Shown: piece after piece, positions 6,559 to 14,030 of the stretch
How the letters are laid out: the number at the start of each line of letters is the position of its first letter
Numbering within the stretch: position 1 is the stretch's first letter
Source of the DNA: a virus
IMG/VR virus record: IMGVR_UViG_3300025764_000002
Span: 1 to 43,330 of that record
Length of the DNA: 43,330 nucleotides
Direction: 5' to 3' (one strand)
The notes under the pieces: generated by a model
Told to the model about the DNA's origin: nothing
Databases searched by the model: none
The model's input: only the letters and a program-made list of their open reading frames with translations
Program-made: the position numbers and the translations under genes

Positions 6559-7140
6559 TCATTCCCCACGAAAAGAAGCCGCTTCCTCGAATGAAAGCTC
6601 CTCGATATACTCCCGCCCGAACTTGCTCCACACTGCCGCGCGGGCGTTTGGAATATCGTCCTTGAACATCTTGACGATGGCCGCGTGCTGCTCGGTGGTG
6701 GACATTCTAACCCTCTTCTCCGTTTTCAGGAACTCGTCCATTGCGCGGAAGGTTGCCCACATCGCCCCCTGGCAGTCCTTTCCCTTCCCTGCGAACAAGT
6801 AACTTGCCGCGTTCAGGGCGTTGCCCCGCATGATGCGGGCTTCTTTGAGGGCTTCGGCAACGGGGTCTTTCTTAAAACCACCACCACCACCAAAAGCGGG
6901 CTTGTCCTCTTTCACCATGAGGTCGGTTCCGTAGGTATTGGTGACTTCCTCAAGCGCGGCGGTGAACTTCTTGCCAACCTCCCACACCGTCTCTCCCTTA
7001 TTAAACCACTTCTTGACGGTGGTAGAAATGTTACCGTCCGTTGCCTTGAAGGTCAGCTTGAACGAACCCATCTTGGACGGGCCGAAAGTGTCAATGATGT
7101 CACCCACAGTCCATTCGCGTGATGTATAATTTTCAGCCAT
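6559..7140 (-). CDS. Hypothetical early protein with Gly-rich linker (193 aa)
   Basis: First gene after the promoter at 7198-7225, with an AGGAGG ribosome site. The N-terminal 75 residues look beta-rich (FKLTFKATDGNISTTVKKWF), then comes a GGGGG linker (residues 84-88), then a helical part of about 100 residues with a conserved-looking region (ALKEARIMRGNALNAASYLF). The layout is reminiscent of phage single-strand DNA-binding or recombination accessory proteins, and its own strong promoter fits an abundant early protein. The function is not established. Confidence 0.75.
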   Translation of the reverse strand: MAENYTSREWTVGDIIDTFGPSKMGSFKLTFKATDGNISTTVKKWFNKGETVWEVGKKFTAALEEVTNTYGTDLMVKEDKPAFGGGGGFKKDPVAEALKEARIMRGNALNAASYLFAGKGKDCQGAMWATFRAMDEFLKTEKRVRMSTTEQHAAIVKMFKDDIPNARAAVWSKFGREYIEELSFEEAASFRGE

Positions 7141-7197
7141 AAGTGCCTCCTATGGGATGCCCCGCTAGGGACTTGCTCCCTCATACCCTATAACCCT

Positions 7198-7225
7198 ATT
7201 ATACGCAAAAATGTGTTTCCTGCAA
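7198..7225 (-). promoter_or_regulatory. Leftward early promoter, copy 3
   Basis: On the minus strand, TTGCAG (7225-7220), a 16-bp spacer and a perfect TATAAT (7203-7198). The spacer begins GAAACACAT and ends CG, as in the copy at 17189-17216, and the copy at 22155-22182 is similar. It drives the gene starting at 7140 about 50 nt downstream. Confidence 0.85.
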
Positions 7226-7238
7226 GGGCTACTTTACA

Positions 7239-7931
7239 CTAGCCCGCCCTTTCTTCACAATCATTTTGGAACGGGCAGTACACACAGAACGGGTCGCGCC
7301 CGTACCTCTTTGGGCTTGCCACAAATTCGCCTTCTTTGATGCAATCGAGTGTCGCGTCAATCAGGGCATCGGCCTTATCCATCTCCAACACACTAACCCA
7401 CTGGACTTTGTACTCTTCTGGACTAATCAACTCATACGCCCACCTTGTCGTGCATGGGGCGAAGCGGCGGTAGAACGCCAGTTGCAGTGCCTCTTTCTTG
7501 CGCCCCAGTTTCCCGACAAACTTGTGGTCGATGAGCGCGGGAACCTGAACGTAGTCGAGGAAGCAGTGAACATGCCCTAGTGCGGGGTCGTCTGTCCGTA
7601 TCTCAATTTCCACCCCATCGGGGCTTCGAAAGAGAGAGTTTGCTGACCAGACGCCCCATTGTTTCTCTGCCTGCTCCTTGACGGCAAAGGGGTCGGCGTC
7701 CGTTAGTGAACTCACGGAGTCCATGAGATCGCCCCATAGGGGAAACGACCCGCCCGTCAGAAAATCGGCAACGCACTCGTGGAGAAAACTCCCCGCCAGA
7801 GCAGGGGCAGCATCGGGAACTTCCCAGTGGTCGAGGTAGCGGTGTCGCCAACAAAGCGGGCAGTCAAGGAACAGGCTGATACTCGTCGGGCTTACAGTAA
7901 AGGTTCTCTCAATCTCTTTCGTATCAGCCAT
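7239..7931 (-). CDS. PD-(D/E)XK nuclease, Cas4/RecB-like, probable Fe-S protein
   Basis: A 230-residue member of the RecB/AddB/Cas4 exonuclease group, which trims DNA ends in replication and recombination. Motifs in order: an N-terminal SISLFLDCPLCWRHRY (Cys 24 and 27), the GSFLHE histidine (H51), FLDY (D126), LIDHK (D135, K137), QLAFY (Q150, Y154) and a C-terminal C-x2-C-x5-C (C216, C219, C225). The C-terminal three cysteines with an N-terminal one are the usual [4Fe-4S] ligands of Cas4/AddB. No Cas1, Cas2 or CRISPR array is near, so a DNA-metabolism role is more likely than spacer acquisition. The start ATG 7931 has a weak ribosome site and overlaps the small membrane peptide gene. Confidence 0.88.
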   Translation of the reverse strand: MADTKEIERTFTVSPTSISLFLDCPLCWRHRYLDHWEVPDAAPALAGSFLHECVADFLTGGSFPLWGDLMDSVSSLTDADPFAVKEQAEKQWGVWSANSLFRSPDGVEIEIRTDDPALGHVHCFLDYVQVPALIDHKFVGKLGRKKEALQLAFYRRFAPCTTRWAYELISPEEYKVQWVSVLEMDKADALIDATLDCIKEGEFVASPKRYGRDPFCVYCPFQNDCEERAG

Positions 7932-7981
7932 GTCGCCACGCCAACAAGCAGTGTATCAATTGTAAAGATAAGAATCGCCAT
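7892..7981 (-). CDS. Small membrane peptide (29 aa)
   Basis: ATG 7981 has a very good ribosome site (GGAGG, 6 nt upstream). The peptide is one hydrophobic segment (LIFTIDTLLVGVATWLI) followed by a basic end (RKRLRE), as expected of a single-pass membrane peptide. It overlaps the start of the Cas4-like gene by 40 nt and the end of the methyltransferase gene by 26 nt. Similar tiny membrane proteins occur at 10295, 17744, 17917 and 20140. Function unknown. Confidence 0.55.
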   Translation of the reverse strand: MAILIFTIDTLLVGVATWLIRKRLREPLL

Positions 7982-8627
7982 GTTTCACCTCCGGTGAATA
8001 CGGAATCTCTACCTGGACAGTGTACTTGTGGCCCCACTGACTTGCCATTGCCTCTGCTATTCCGGGGAAGGTCTTGCTCCGAACCCTTGACCTCTCTTCC
8101 GGTGACAGACTGAAGGCGTCAGCATACCACTTTGGCATTACGGCACCGCTTTTGTATGTCACCATCTCCCCTCGACCAACCCACTTCGTATGACGAAGTG
8201 GTGGCAGCCCCTTAAGCCAGAGACACGTTGTCTTGCTGAACTCGGCTCCGAACCACCACGGCTGGATAATCTGATCGGGCTTTCTCCAGAGCGTTGACAT
8301 GATGCCAACGGGGTTTTCAATCGCCACCCTCTTGCATGGGAGGTTAGTAAACTGCATGAAGAATGCGATACTGCCTTGTTGCCGCCCGTCAGCTCTCTTC
8401 TTTTCAAACCATGCCGCCCCAGAGACGGCCAAGTCGGTACATGGGGGGTGTGCAACAATCTAATCCCAGTCGTTTTTCTGCAAGAGGGGTAAGACGTCCC
8501 CTTGGATATGCCATTCAGAATGTCCGCCACTACAAGGTTGAAGATCACAAGAATACGCCTCATGCCCTCGATTTCTGAAAGCCTTACAGACGGTCTGACT
8601 TTCCTCACAAGCGACAAGAACCTTCAT
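7956..8627 (-). pseudogene. DNA (cytosine-5) methyltransferase-like gene interrupted by an in-frame TAG
   Basis: Read from ATG 8627 (TGATG overlap with the upstream stop) the frame gives a phage-type cytosine methyltransferase-like protein of 223 residues. It has an N-terminal MKVLVACEESQTV, then AHPPCTDLAVSG with the PPC catalytic signature, AIENPVG, KPDQIIQPWWFG, CLWLKGLPPL and RSKTFPGIAEAM. Codon 56 is TAG (8462-8460), four codons before AHPPC. Relatives have Leu or Met here, so one T-to-A change of TTG would explain it. A restart at TTG 8432 would lack the PPC motif. The gene is probably inactive in this assembly, unless the base is a polymorphism, an error or is suppressed. No partner endonuclease is nearby, so it was probably an orphan methylase against host restriction. 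Confidence 0.85.
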
Positions 8628-8896
8628 CAGTTATCCACAACACGAAAGCCATTGCCTGTCTCCATCAGATCCCCGTGTAACGCAACGGTCGGCAGGTATG
8701 ACCCCCTGTAGAGTTGATAAGTCGCGTTCATCCTATCGCTCCACCACGCGCAGTTGACGAGGAGGTCGTGAAGGCAATCCTGCGACAGGATGCGGCGGTC
8801 GGTGTGCCCCGTGTTGTTCATCCACGCCTCCACCATCCCGCCGAACTCTTCTTTGAGTTGTAAGTCCTCGTGATACACAAAGCCTAGCCGCTGCAT
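8627..8896 (-). CDS. Hypothetical protein (89 aa)
   Basis: Encodes a soluble protein with segments CLHDLLVNCAWWSDRMNATY and GDLMETGNGFRVVDN. No family is recognised. It overlaps the upstream gene by 13 nt and the methyltransferase start by 1 nt, so it belongs to the coupled replication block. Confidence 0.7.
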   Translation of the reverse strand: MQRLGFVYHEDLQLKEEFGGMVEAWMNNTGHTDRRILSQDCLHDLLVNCAWWSDRMNATYQLYRGSYLPTVALHGDLMETGNGFRVVDN

Positions 8897-9123
8897 GGAG
8901 GCTCCTTGATAGGCAGGGCGTCACCGTAGGTAATGGGCAATGCAAACAGCTTGTCTCCATCAATGGGATAACAACAGGCAGAACTCATCAACCCGAAAAG
9001 ACGGTCGTGTTCCCGTTTTGTTCCTTCCACCACGCCCTCTGCGTGGGCGGCGGCCTTAAGGAGGGAAATTGCCGATTCAAGGTCATCGTATAATTGATGT
9101 TGGGCTTCACTAATGGTTATCAT
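8884..9123 (-). CDS. Hypothetical protein (79 aa)
   Basis: An N-terminal helix (ISEAQHQLYDDLESAISLLKA) is followed by AHAEGVVEGTKREHDR, similar to the protein at 6059-6376, and a short C-terminal part. It is coupled to the helicase gene by ATGA. A distant paralogue relationship is likely; function unknown. Confidence 0.7.
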   Translation of the reverse strand: MITISEAQHQLYDDLESAISLLKAAAHAEGVVEGTKREHDRLFGLMSSACCYPIDGDKLFALPITYGDALPIKEPPCSG

Positions 9124-10298
9124 TGGTTCGCCTCCTCTCTCATCTTGCCATAATAAGCCGTCAGGGGAATTGGATAGTCGGCGGTCGTGCCCCAGTTTCG
9201 GTTCTTTTTCAGGCTATATGTCCACTCCCGCTTTTCCCTTTGCGTTTCGGGGTCGAGGCCCTTTGTCTCTGCTTCTACAAACACGACAACAGAGGCGGAC
9301 TGCTCGACGGCGGAACTACCCTTCAACCGGCTCAAACTAGCCTTCGAATCTCCTGGCATTCCTCGTGAAAACTGGGAAAGCATAATGATGGGCTGTTGCT
9401 GCGCACGGGCGCGGAGGGTGGTCGTCACCTGATTGACCACCTTCTCTTCTCCCGAGTTTCCACCAATCTGAATCAGTTGCAGGTAGTCCACAATAACCAC
9501 ATCGGCCTTGACCTGACGAATGTAGCCGAGGACGGCGGAGAGTTCGTTACTGGGGCTTTCCTGAACCCACAGGTTGTTCAACCACTCGTTCTCGATGAAC
9601 ATCTTATAAAAGAAGGACAAGAACTGTGGGTTTCCATAGTCGCATTGATCCAGTGGAAAGTCATAGAGCATATTGACCAGACGGATAAAGATTTGATAGT
9701 AGGTCATTTCCAGAGAGACGAACAGCACCTTCGCTCCCTGGTCGCGGCAAAGGTTCACCGCCATATTGAGGGCCATCTGCGTCTTGCCGTGGGAAGTCTC
9801 CCCCGCCAGCACCCAGTATTCTCCCTTCATCAGCTTGGTGAACTTGTCGAGGGTGGTGAAGCCGGTTTTGTAGATCTTCATCTTGCTTAGCCCTTCGATC
9901 TCGTCCATGTTGAAAAGCTGGCTGATAGGTTTCGCCTGCCCGACCGTCCTCATGCTCTGAATAAAGGCTTCGATGGCGAGGGGGTCGGGGTTTTCCTGTT
10001 GGCTTTCCAGCATACGGATTAATTCGCGCCCCTGCGCCTTCTGCGCCAAGTCCTGCCACAGGGGTTCGATGTCCACCACTTCCACGCACAACTCGTCCAC
10101 GAGGCGGGCCTTGTTGACCTTGGCAAGCTCAATCTCTAGCCGTACCTTGTCGTTAAACCCCGCCTTGATGAGTTTCCACATCAACTGGTGGTCGGGAAAG
10201 AAGTAGTCGGAAGGGACTAGGGGTATCTCGTCCTTGGGGTGAGTAACCGCCCAAGACAACACCGCCAATTCCTCGTTCTTACTCACGCGTTCAGTCAT
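9120..10298 (-). CDS. dnaB: DnaB-like replicative helicase
   Basis: A 392-residue RecA-fold helicase expected to form a ring and unwind the phage replication fork. Visible: an N-terminal helical domain, Walker A AGETSHGKT (165-173), the VSLEMTY region (194-200), Walker B VVIVDYLQL (267-275), SQFSRG and the DnaB-type AVEQSASVVVF segment. It is somewhat shorter than bacterial DnaB (about 450 residues), mainly in the N-terminal part, as is common in phages. It is coupled by ATGA overlap on both sides. With the Toprim primase at 14320 it forms a primase-helicase pair; no DNA polymerase gene is recognised, so the host polymerase is probably used. Confidence 0.93.
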   Translation of the reverse strand: MTERVSKNEELAVLSWAVTHPKDEIPLVPSDYFFPDHQLMWKLIKAGFNDKVRLEIELAKVNKARLVDELCVEVVDIEPLWQDLAQKAQGRELIRMLESQQENPDPLAIEAFIQSMRTVGQAKPISQLFNMDEIEGLSKMKIYKTGFTTLDKFTKLMKGEYWVLAGETSHGKTQMALNMAVNLCRDQGAKVLFVSLEMTYYQIFIRLVNMLYDFPLDQCDYGNPQFLSFFYKMFIENEWLNNLWVQESPSNELSAVLGYIRQVKADVVIVDYLQLIQIGGNSGEEKVVNQVTTTLRARAQQQPIIMLSQFSRGMPGDSKASLSRLKGSSAVEQSASVVVFVEAETKGLDPETQREKREWTYSLKKNRNWGTTADYPIPLTAYYGKMREEANQ

Positions 10299-10456
10299 CT
10301 CTTGCCCTTTGTAGCAATTCCGTTTTCCAAATCAGATGTAATACAGGCAAGCCCTAGAACGATTCCCGCACCGATAGCATAGACGGCTTCTGCGGTAGTT
10401 GTCATGGCATAGCAAGACCTTATGAAAAGGTAGCGAGATACTAACCAGAGCATCAT
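10295..10456 (-). CDS. Small single-pass membrane protein (53 aa)
   Basis: The start at ATG 10456 (or the next ATG, 10453) overlaps the stop of the Cys-rich protein, and its own stop overlaps the helicase start. A hydrophobic segment (YAIGAGIVLGLACI) lies in the second half, and the N-terminus is also hydrophobic. No family; the place between the 3D-domain protein and helicase is only context. Confidence 0.6.
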   Translation of the reverse strand: MMLWLVSRYLFIRSCYAMTTTAEAVYAIGAGIVLGLACITSDLENGIATKGKR

Positions 10457-10599
10457 TTCTTCACCTTCTCCTGCATTTTGCATTTCATCGGCATCATAGT
10501 GATGGGCATGTTCTTTGCCGTGACGCAGCACATTGGCTGACCATTCAGGGTCAGGTAGAAGCGGCACGTCCAGCACGCGGGGTTTAGGGCTTTTCTCAT
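10453..10599 (-). CDS. Small Cys-rich protein (48 aa)
   Basis: Starts at ATG 10599 by ATGA overlap with the 3D-domain gene. Cys 9, 12, 24, 25 and 40 in a 48-residue basic protein suggest a small zinc-binding fold. The N-terminal PACWTCRFYL and the GQPMCC turn resemble short zinc-knuckle proteins of phages. DNA, RNA or protein binding is plausible but untested. Confidence 0.65.
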   Translation of the reverse strand: MRKALNPACWTCRFYLTLNGQPMCCVTAKNMPITMMPMKCKMQEKVKK

Positions 10600-11114
10600 C
10601 GCGCCACCTTCGGCACGTACAGCACCCGCACTTCAACGTTGTGCCGGCGCCCCCAGTGAATGGCCTCGTGCGTCGAATACATGAACACGTCCAGCTTGTT
10701 TCCCTTGATGGCAGAGCCGGTGTCGATGACGGTGCAGGGATCACCGTTATTATAATTAGGGATAATGACGATGCTGCCGAAGGGTAGAACCCGCAAGTCT
10801 GCTGCGATACCGCCCACCCTCACCCTCTGCCCTGACGCAGTAATAAGCGGAGCTGCGTCACATTCTGACACAGTGGGGGAATAGGCCGTGATCTCCATGT
10901 ACAAAATCTTGACAGGCTCGGCAGCCATTCGGCGGGCAGCCCTGAAATTGGTGATGTCGCCCGCCATGGCCACCCTAGGGTTCACGATGATGAGTAGCAG
11001 AACAATCACGATTGCAATGATGAGACAAATGGCTAACGTCACGTACATGACATGCAAGATGTCAAGCCATGTGTAGTAATCGAGACAATGATTGCGAGAC
11101 TTAGCCCACTTCAT
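10596..11114 (-). CDS. Membrane-anchored 3D-domain protein
   Basis: 172 residues: a membrane segment (about residues 22-45, YVTLAICLIIAIVIVLLLII) then a 3D domain (about 72-167). The domain is a double-psi beta-barrel named for three conserved aspartates, here about D107, D131 (VIDTG) and D142 (KLDVF). It also has ITAYSP, the ASG turn and PFGSIVIIP. Such domains occur in lytic transglycosylases and resuscitation-type cell-wall enzymes, mainly of Gram-positive bacteria. Finding it among replication genes is unusual, since the lysis genes are in the late operon. It may act on the wall at infection or be a maintenance factor. The start is set by ATGA overlap with the upstream gene. Confidence 0.85.
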   Translation of the reverse strand: MKWAKSRNHCLDYYTWLDILHVMYVTLAICLIIAIVIVLLLIIVNPRVAMAGDITNFRAARRMAAEPVKILYMEITAYSPTVSECDAAPLITASGQRVRVGGIAADLRVLPFGSIVIIPNYNNGDPCTVIDTGSAIKGNKLDVFMYSTHEAIHWGRRHNVEVRVLYVPKVAR

Positions 11115-11374
11115 GCGGTCTCCATGAACTGCCCTTTCGTTGTTTCAAGGGCCTCGACCAGCGGACGCCACCTTTCAAGCAGAGCGGTCGCGGTGGCGAG
11201 TTGCTCCTTGAGTCTTGGCAGGGTGTGGCTATACCCGCCCGCGCTGTGGAACTTCCCCGCGTTGAAGCCGTCGGTGTACCCATCTTTATATTGAACGTCT
11301 GAACTACGGACGGTGGCGGCAAGTTCCGCATACTCCGCCTCACTCATAAGAACTAACCTACCCAGTTTTTTCAT
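11111..11374 (-). CDS. Hypothetical protein (87 aa)
   Basis: The start is placed at ATG 11374 after a GGAGG site, rather than an upstream ATG, giving 87 residues. It has a YADxxxxGF-like segment (DGYTDGFNAGKFHS) and a C-terminal helix (LPRLKEQLATATALLERW). Possibly coiled-coil. Unknown function. Confidence 0.7.
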   Translation of the reverse strand: MKKLGRLVLMSEAEYAELAATVRSSDVQYKDGYTDGFNAGKFHSAGGYSHTLPRLKEQLATATALLERWRPLVEALETTKGQFMETA

Positions 11375-11714
11375 CGGGCCTCCATATGCGGTTGTCCATA
11401 ATCTCCGCAAAATCTTTCAGTTGTAGAATGACAAGCCAGTCCTCGTTCTTCCTGCCCCCATTTCGATGTAGCCCAACGACCGGCAATCTCCCCTTGCATT
11501 CTTTGTAAGAGAGGGCCTGTGCCATGGCGTCCTGAATCAGTTTGGGGAAGCCGCTCTTGCGCGACTTGGATTCCAGCAAGAGTGGGGGGCCCTTATACTC
11601 GAACCCCCCAAGTGCGTCGGGGCACACCGCGCCCCAGTTGGTTTTCGAATGTTCAAGGCGGGTGAGGCCGAGGGCGTCGGCGAACTTGTGCTCGCTATGA
11701 ACCCACGCCTTCAT
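11358..11714 (-). CDS. PD-(D/E)XK nuclease, Holliday-junction-resolvase-like
   Basis: 118 residues from ATG 11714 (ATGA overlap, AAGGAAA site). The arrangement PD (32-33), then LLLESK (E48, K50), then helix LIQDAMAQALSY and RLPVVGLHRN is that of the PD-(D/E)XK fold as in small phage resolvases that cut branched replication or recombination intermediates. The size fits an Hjc-like or VRR-type resolvase. The specific substrate is inferred. Confidence 0.7.
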   Translation of the reverse strand: MKAWVHSEHKFADALGLTRLEHSKTNWGAVCPDALGGFEYKGPPLLLESKSRKSGFPKLIQDAMAQALSYKECKGRLPVVGLHRNGGRKNEDWLVILQLKDFAEIMDNRIWRPDEKTG

Positions 11715-11905
11715 GGGGTTTCCTTCGGCGTAATCGTTATCGTTGCTCCGTTGGGATAAGCAGAAAGGCATTCGATACAGCGTTGAGGATACCCCTCTGC
11801 CCACACACCATCGAAGAGGGTACAAGTTCTTATATCAACGGTATCGTCGTTGTCCCAATCAAGATAGGCACAACCTTCGCAGGTCTTCCCTGCTGGTATC
11901 TCCAT
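11711..11905 (-). CDS. Small Cys-rich protein (64 aa)
   Basis: The start at ATG 11905 overlaps the upstream stop (TGATG); a longer reading to 11974 is possible but unlikely. Cys 9, 12, 28, 43 and 46 form CxxC pairs, suggesting a zinc-binding fold. The C-terminal KETP comes from the embedded ribosome site of the next gene. Unknown function. Confidence 0.65.
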   Translation of the reverse strand: MEIPAGKTCEGCAYLDWDNDDTVDIRTCTLFDGVWAEGYPQRCIECLSAYPNGATITITPKETP

Positions 11906-12126
11906 CAGTTTGTTGTCCTGTCGTGCTTCGGCCAGTCGGAAATGTCGGGGCGGAGGCTTATATACATGTAGCACGCCGCCGCCATCCGCTCTGCTGCGGA
12001 AGGGGCACCGCTCAGGACTTGGGAAAGGAGGAAGACCATGCCGGAGTCGGTGGTGTTGATTAAACCCTCTCCCACTTCCTGCGATAACTTGTTGCAGAAA
12101 TCTTCAATGGGGTTCATGCTAGTCAT
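11905..12126 (-). CDS. Hypothetical protein (73 aa)
   Basis: The start is taken at ATG 12126, overlapping the upstream TAG by 8 nt; ATG 12117 is an alternative. The protein looks helical (DFCNKLSQEVGEGLINT, GMVFLLSQVLSG, AAERMAAACYMYI). No family is recognised. Confidence 0.6.
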   Translation of the reverse strand: MTSMNPIEDFCNKLSQEVGEGLINTTDSGMVFLLSQVLSGAPSAAERMAAACYMYISLRPDISDWPKHDRTTN

Positions 12127-12469
12127 CCCAAGTAAGGCGCACAACCCTGTCTCCCTTGAACGTATCCTGATAGAGCCCTGCCTTGTACCAAGCGCCATCA
12201 CCCGAATAATAGATAACCAGTTTTCCGTCCTTGTTGACTATGCCCCATGTATCCTGTTTCACGGGGACGGGAACGAGGTCATCTGGATTATTGGGAGAAC
12301 CCCACGGGAACACTCTGCCGTCTGCCGACCACAAACCCACAATCTCATTGTCGTCCGTCAGGGTAATCGTGCCGATTACGCATATTGCCCCCGCCTTGAA
12401 GTCAGTTGCCAGAAGCCTAACGACCCGACCATCTCTTGTCTGATACTTCCCCTCCATAGTTATCTTCAT
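12119..12469 (-). CDS. Conserved hypothetical protein, paralogue A (116 aa)
   Basis: The N-terminus ITMEGKYQTRDGRVVRLLAT is almost the same as that of the gene at 15381-15764, and both contain a tryptophan-aspartate or -serine turn, a PDDLVPVP/PLDLVSAP segment and a W-containing second half (DTWGIVNKDG / EMWAVVCADG). Both appear all-beta, and each ends in VVRLTWDD or VVLVTWEY. The two genes therefore arose by duplication. Similar proteins are common in phages without known function. Confidence 0.75.
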   Translation of the reverse strand: MKITMEGKYQTRDGRVVRLLATDFKAGAICVIGTITLTDDNEIVGLWSADGRVFPWGSPNNPDDLVPVPVKQDTWGIVNKDGKLVIYYSGDGAWYKAGLYQDTFKGDRVVRLTWDD

Positions 12470-13443
12470 CAGTTCACCATCTGGGAGGTACCGAACGTAC
12501 CGTCCAGCGGGTCAATCTTGGTCACGCTGTGCCCGTCGGGGGTGAGGACAACCCACCCAGGAACCCACTTGCAGTACGGCTTGTCCGTGAAGTAGCGGTA
12601 GGGCATCTTGCGTTCGTCTACTAGCCCGCCCACGTCAATGGCACAATACCCGCCCTTGCTGTTGCTCTCATTCGTGACGTGGCTGTGGCCACAGATGGTA
12701 TTGCTGGAATATTCATCGGCAAACTCCCGCGCTACGCTTCCAGGAACGACACGGTAGCTGTCGGGATGGTGAAGCACCCACTTCTGCTTGCCGAGTGCGA
12801 GATAGGCAATAGGGAACTTGCTGAACACTACCCTGTCGCCGTATTTCGCTTTCGCCCACGTGTTGATGAGCGCCCACGGGCCGAGTGCCCCATTCGTGAT
12901 GCGCGAGAGAAAGTAGTCGTGGTTGCCAGGGATCTTCACGACCCTTTCGGCCACTTGGAGTTCAAGGTCAATATCCTGCTCAATCCACTCGACCGTCTGG
13001 GCGAGGTCGTCCGAGCCGGAAGAACGGGATGCGAACTTGGAAAAGGCGTCGTACTGCCCGTCATCGCCAAGGTCGATAATTGTGTCGCACCCTTGACAGG
13101 CATCGAGAAAGTAGTAAAATAAATTACGGTTCATAAAAGGTTCATGTTTGTCCCCACTCACGCCCGCCCTCTCCGCTTCAATGTGGAGCACCTGACTTGC
13201 GAGGTCAGGAACAGGCGGGCGTTGCCATAGTGCCTCGAGCGCCTGTTTGTTCAACCTGATTGGGGGAAGGCCAAGAGAGCGGGCGTACTTCCGCACGGCG
13301 TCGGGATTGCTGACCCCGATTTCGGCGGCAATCTCTTCCCAGACCCCGCTTGTCTTGCCCGTTGCAATGGCGTCAGTAACCATCATCGCCACCAAATCCC
13401 GATCTTCCTCCGAATACACATGGTCGTTTGTATTTAGCATCAA
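12469..13443 (-). CDS. Calcineurin-like metallophosphoesterase with N-terminal HTH
   Basis: 324 residues. The N-terminal 75 residues resemble a helix-turn-helix (WEEIAAEIGVSNPDAVRKYARSLG), and the rest is a dinuclear-metal phosphoesterase: GDKH (97-100), DLGDD (about 124-128), GNHD (173-176), HH (225-226) and GHSH (252-255). Phage members of this type act on DNA, RNA or nucleotides; whether this one is a nuclease or a nucleotide phosphatase cannot be told. The HTH suggests it is brought to nucleic acid. It is coupled to its neighbours by 1-nt and 4-nt overlaps. Confidence 0.88.
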   Translation of the reverse strand: MMLNTNDHVYSEEDRDLVAMMVTDAIATGKTSGVWEEIAAEIGVSNPDAVRKYARSLGLPPIRLNKQALEALWQRPPVPDLASQVLHIEAERAGVSGDKHEPFMNRNLFYYFLDACQGCDTIIDLGDDGQYDAFSKFASRSSGSDDLAQTVEWIEQDIDLELQVAERVVKIPGNHDYFLSRITNGALGPWALINTWAKAKYGDRVVFSKFPIAYLALGKQKWVLHHPDSYRVVPGSVAREFADEYSSNTICGHSHVTNESNSKGGYCAIDVGGLVDERKMPYRYFTDKPYCKWVPGWVVLTPDGHSVTKIDPLDGTFGTSQMVN

Positions 13444-14030
13444 GCCTCCTTTAGTGCTGCTACAACTTCTTGTTGAAACAAAAAGTTGTAAGCAACGGCG
13501 TTTATCTTTGCCATACCCCGACCGTCTGTTTGACGGTGGTAGATACTCCGATGTAACGTGTGTGGCATATTGATGACCTGTTCGTTGTCAACGTGATGTC
13601 CCTCGCAGCCAAGGAACCAGGGATTCAGGTATACATAGCCGAGACCGCGGCGCTTGGCTTTTTCCTTGTGAAGATATCCGCGCCTCTTTTCTGGAGTAGC
13701 TCCGCCCTGCCAGAAACGACTAAGTGGCCCCGCCTGTGCCCTTGAAATCTTTGCCCGCGTTTCGAGAGACACCACATGCCCCATCAGGGCCGCAGCCATA
13801 TTGGCTCGTGCCTCAGGGGTAAAGATATGGGTGATCCCCATGTGTGATACAGACATCTTCGCTCGCGTCTCCACTGAATGAGGAACCCCAAGATGGCTTT
13901 TATTCCCCATCATCGCTATGGACATCTTTGCCTTACTTTTTTCTGAGTGACGACGCCCAAGCCATACCGTATTCCCCATATTCGCCGCAGATATTTTTGC
14001 ACGAGTCTCAAAAGATTGTGGATGCCCCAT
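13440..14030 (-). CDS. NUMOD3-repeat HNH endonuclease-like protein, copy A
   Basis: 196 residues from ATG 14030 (TAATG overlap with the upstream gene). The first 120 residues hold five NUMOD3-type repeats of about 17 residues (pattern S-x-ETRAKIS-x-A-x-x-G), which bind DNA in homing endonucleases. The C-terminal part has an HNH-like His cluster (EGHHVDN, LHRSIYH) and ends MAKINAVAYNFLFQQE. It is a clear paralogue of the gene at 16259-16987 and is probably a free-standing homing endonuclease. No intron is visible next to it. Confidence 0.85.
   Translation of the reverse strand: MGHPQSFETRAKISAANMGNTVWLGRRHSEKSKAKMSIAMMGNKSHLGVPHSVETRAKMSVSHMGITHIFTPEARANMAAALMGHVVSLETRAKISRAQAGPLSRFWQGGATPEKRRGYLHKEKAKRRGLGYVYLNPWFLGCEGHHVDNEQVINMPHTLHRSIYHRQTDGRGMAKINAVAYNFLFQQEVVAALKEA

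Noticed and set aside
7239-7931. CRISPR-Cas adaptation module
   Set aside because: A lone Cas4-like nuclease with no Cas1, Cas2 or repeat array in the whole circle.
7956-8627. Stop-codon reassignment (TAG read as Gln) to explain the methyltransferase interruption
   Set aside because: TAG ends several intact genes here at sensible places, no other gene has an internal TAG, and the site calls for Leu or Met rather than Gln.
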